Of a DNA stretch of 38,030 bases, positions 37,287 through 38,030 are shown one piece after another (positions within the stretch are counted from its first letter, which is position 1; each line of letters begins with the position of its first letter). Location of the stretch: NCBI GenBank assembly GCA_964396385.1, contig CAYNFH010000033.1, positions 1 through 38,030 of the forward strand. The letters are read 5' to 3'. A program made the position numbers and the translations under genes. Below the pieces are notes generated by a model. That model saw nothing but the letters and a program-made list of their open reading frames with translations, was not told the origin of the DNA and did not search any database. The DNA comes from CAYNFH01 sp964396385. GTDB taxonomy: Bacteria > Armatimonadota > Chthonomonadetes > Chthonomonadales > CAJBBX01.

Positions 37287-38030
37287 ACGTCCGGCGCACC
37301 ATCCTGCTGACCGTACCGCTCGCCGTTGCGCTGGCCGGCTACGCGGCTGCCTCCCAGAACTCCCCCGCTCCCAAGTCCAGGGACTCGGACAAGGAGCCGG
37401 AGTTTGTCGACATCCAGTACGGCGAGCTCCTGCACAACGACATCACCGGTCGGGGCGCTGCAAAGCACATCACGGTCAAAGCCGCTGATACCATCGTCAA
37501 GGGAGATGAAGGCTCCTGGGACCAGAAAGCCAGGACGGCCGAGGCCTCGGGCCACCTGACCATGACCGATCCCAAGGCGGATGCCACCGGCAAGAAGGTG
37601 GTCATCTACTACGCCAAGTCCAAGAAGCTGATGGTGATCACGAATGGCGTGGAGATCACCATCAAGCCAAAGAAGGAAGATCAAACGCCATCAAAGGGGC
37701 AGCCGGAAGTGAGGCCCGCCTCGCTGCAGGAGAAGAAGGAAGGCGCGGCCGACGATGAGGAGTCTCCACGCAAATATCCGGCCCTGGTAACCTGCGACAA
37801 GCTGGAATACGAATACGCCAAGGACAAGAAGCACGGCGTTCTCACCGGCCACTTCAAGGTGGTGCAGAAGCTGAAGGACAACACCCGTACCGTCACCGCA
37901 GACCACGCGGAGTGGTTCGGTCGAGACGAGAAGATCGTCCTCTATCCGCCCGTTCACTGGGAAGACACCAAGGGCAACTCCGGGGACAACGAAGGCCAGG
38001 TTACGATCAATACCGCCGACTCCAGCGACG
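37283..38030 (+). CDS. LptA/OstA-like periplasmic protein, C-terminus beyond window
   Basis: The 249 visible residues have a signal peptide (TILLTVPLAVALAGYAAASQ). Two OstA-like repeats of the type KHITVKAADTIVKGDEGSWD with KARTAEASGHLTMTDP, and LEYEYAKDKKHGVLTGHFKV with TVTADHAEWFGRDEKIVLY, are separated by a charged linker (KPKKEDQTPSKGQPEVRP). Such modules build the beta-jellyroll bridge that carries LPS across the periplasm. GGAG lies 8 nt before ATG 37283, overlapping the lptC-like stop. Confidence 0.8.
   Translation, partial: MNVRRTILLTVPLAVALAGYAAASQNSPAPKSRDSDKEPEFVDIQYGELLHNDITGRGAAKHITVKAADTIVKGDEGSWDQKARTAEASGHLTMTDPKADATGKKVVIYYAKSKKLMVITNGVEITIKPKKEDQTPSKGQPEVRPASLQEKKEGAADDEESPRKYPALVTCDKLEYEYAKDKKHGVLTGHFKVVQKLKDNTRTVTADHAEWFGRDEKIVLYPPVHWEDTKGNSGDNEGQVTINTADSSD

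Overview
The window looks like a piece of an Armatimonadota-type chromosome: high GC, diderm, with LPS-export genes. Pointers are a DUF1559 prepilin with an H-X9-DG end, a DUF6785/DUF6784-type membrane protein, a bacterial family-B DNA polymerase, and LptC/LptA-like genes. The phylum is inferred from gene content; Planctomycetota or a related group is not excluded.

Layout. 1-4608 is read leftwards: pilB (cut by the left edge), aroE, and an operon ruvX-mltG-yqeG whose genes overlap by ATGA. 4991-6103 holds a prepilin and a small putative lipoprotein. 6342-8201 has parB and rsmG, opposed by a probably leaderless polyprenyl synthetase gene (8264-9148). 9185-11449 is a leftward three-gene operon of secreted proteins, two of them with STN/secretin-N-like domains. 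11770-12012 is a small LuxR-type regulator broken by TAA at codon 10. 12387-18504 is rightward: DUF6785-type membrane protein, ribokinase, GNAT, and a beta-propeller/phosphoesterase fusion, which ends 1 nt from a convergent CAU-anticodon tRNA. 18939-21618 carries a cysteine hydrolase, a lipoprotein and mannonate dehydratase. 21591-22207 is a DUF559 nuclease gene between terminal inverted repeats. 22181-25945 is poorly known accessory material. 26200-28830 is the classic leftward rpmH-rnpA-yidD-yidC-khpB operon. 28917-32643 is rightward: rph, a 25-codon leader ORF overlapping polB, and a secreted thioredoxin-like protein with an in-frame TGA. htrA is convergent to it. The right end has a small membrane protein, a DUF1559-like gene broken by TAG, a poly-Gly lipoprotein, and lptC-lptA-like genes running off the edge.

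Main discoveries. (1) 32158-32643 is best read as a selenoprotein. The TGA replaces the first Cys of the thioredoxin CxxC motif. It is followed 15 nt later by a perfect 9-bp stem with a GCGA loop, matching the bacterial SECIS layout, and the codons under the stem are unusual for this genome. (2) A palindromic repeat (CCCCCTCCTT-CGT-AAGGAGGGGG core) flanks the DUF559 gene as terminal inverted repeats. It also occurs twice as closely spaced inverted pairs without a gene, which looks like an element plus its MITE-like derivatives. (3) Several families of short-tandem, inverted intergenic repeats fill the gaps and supply the stop codon and C-terminal tail of at least six genes.
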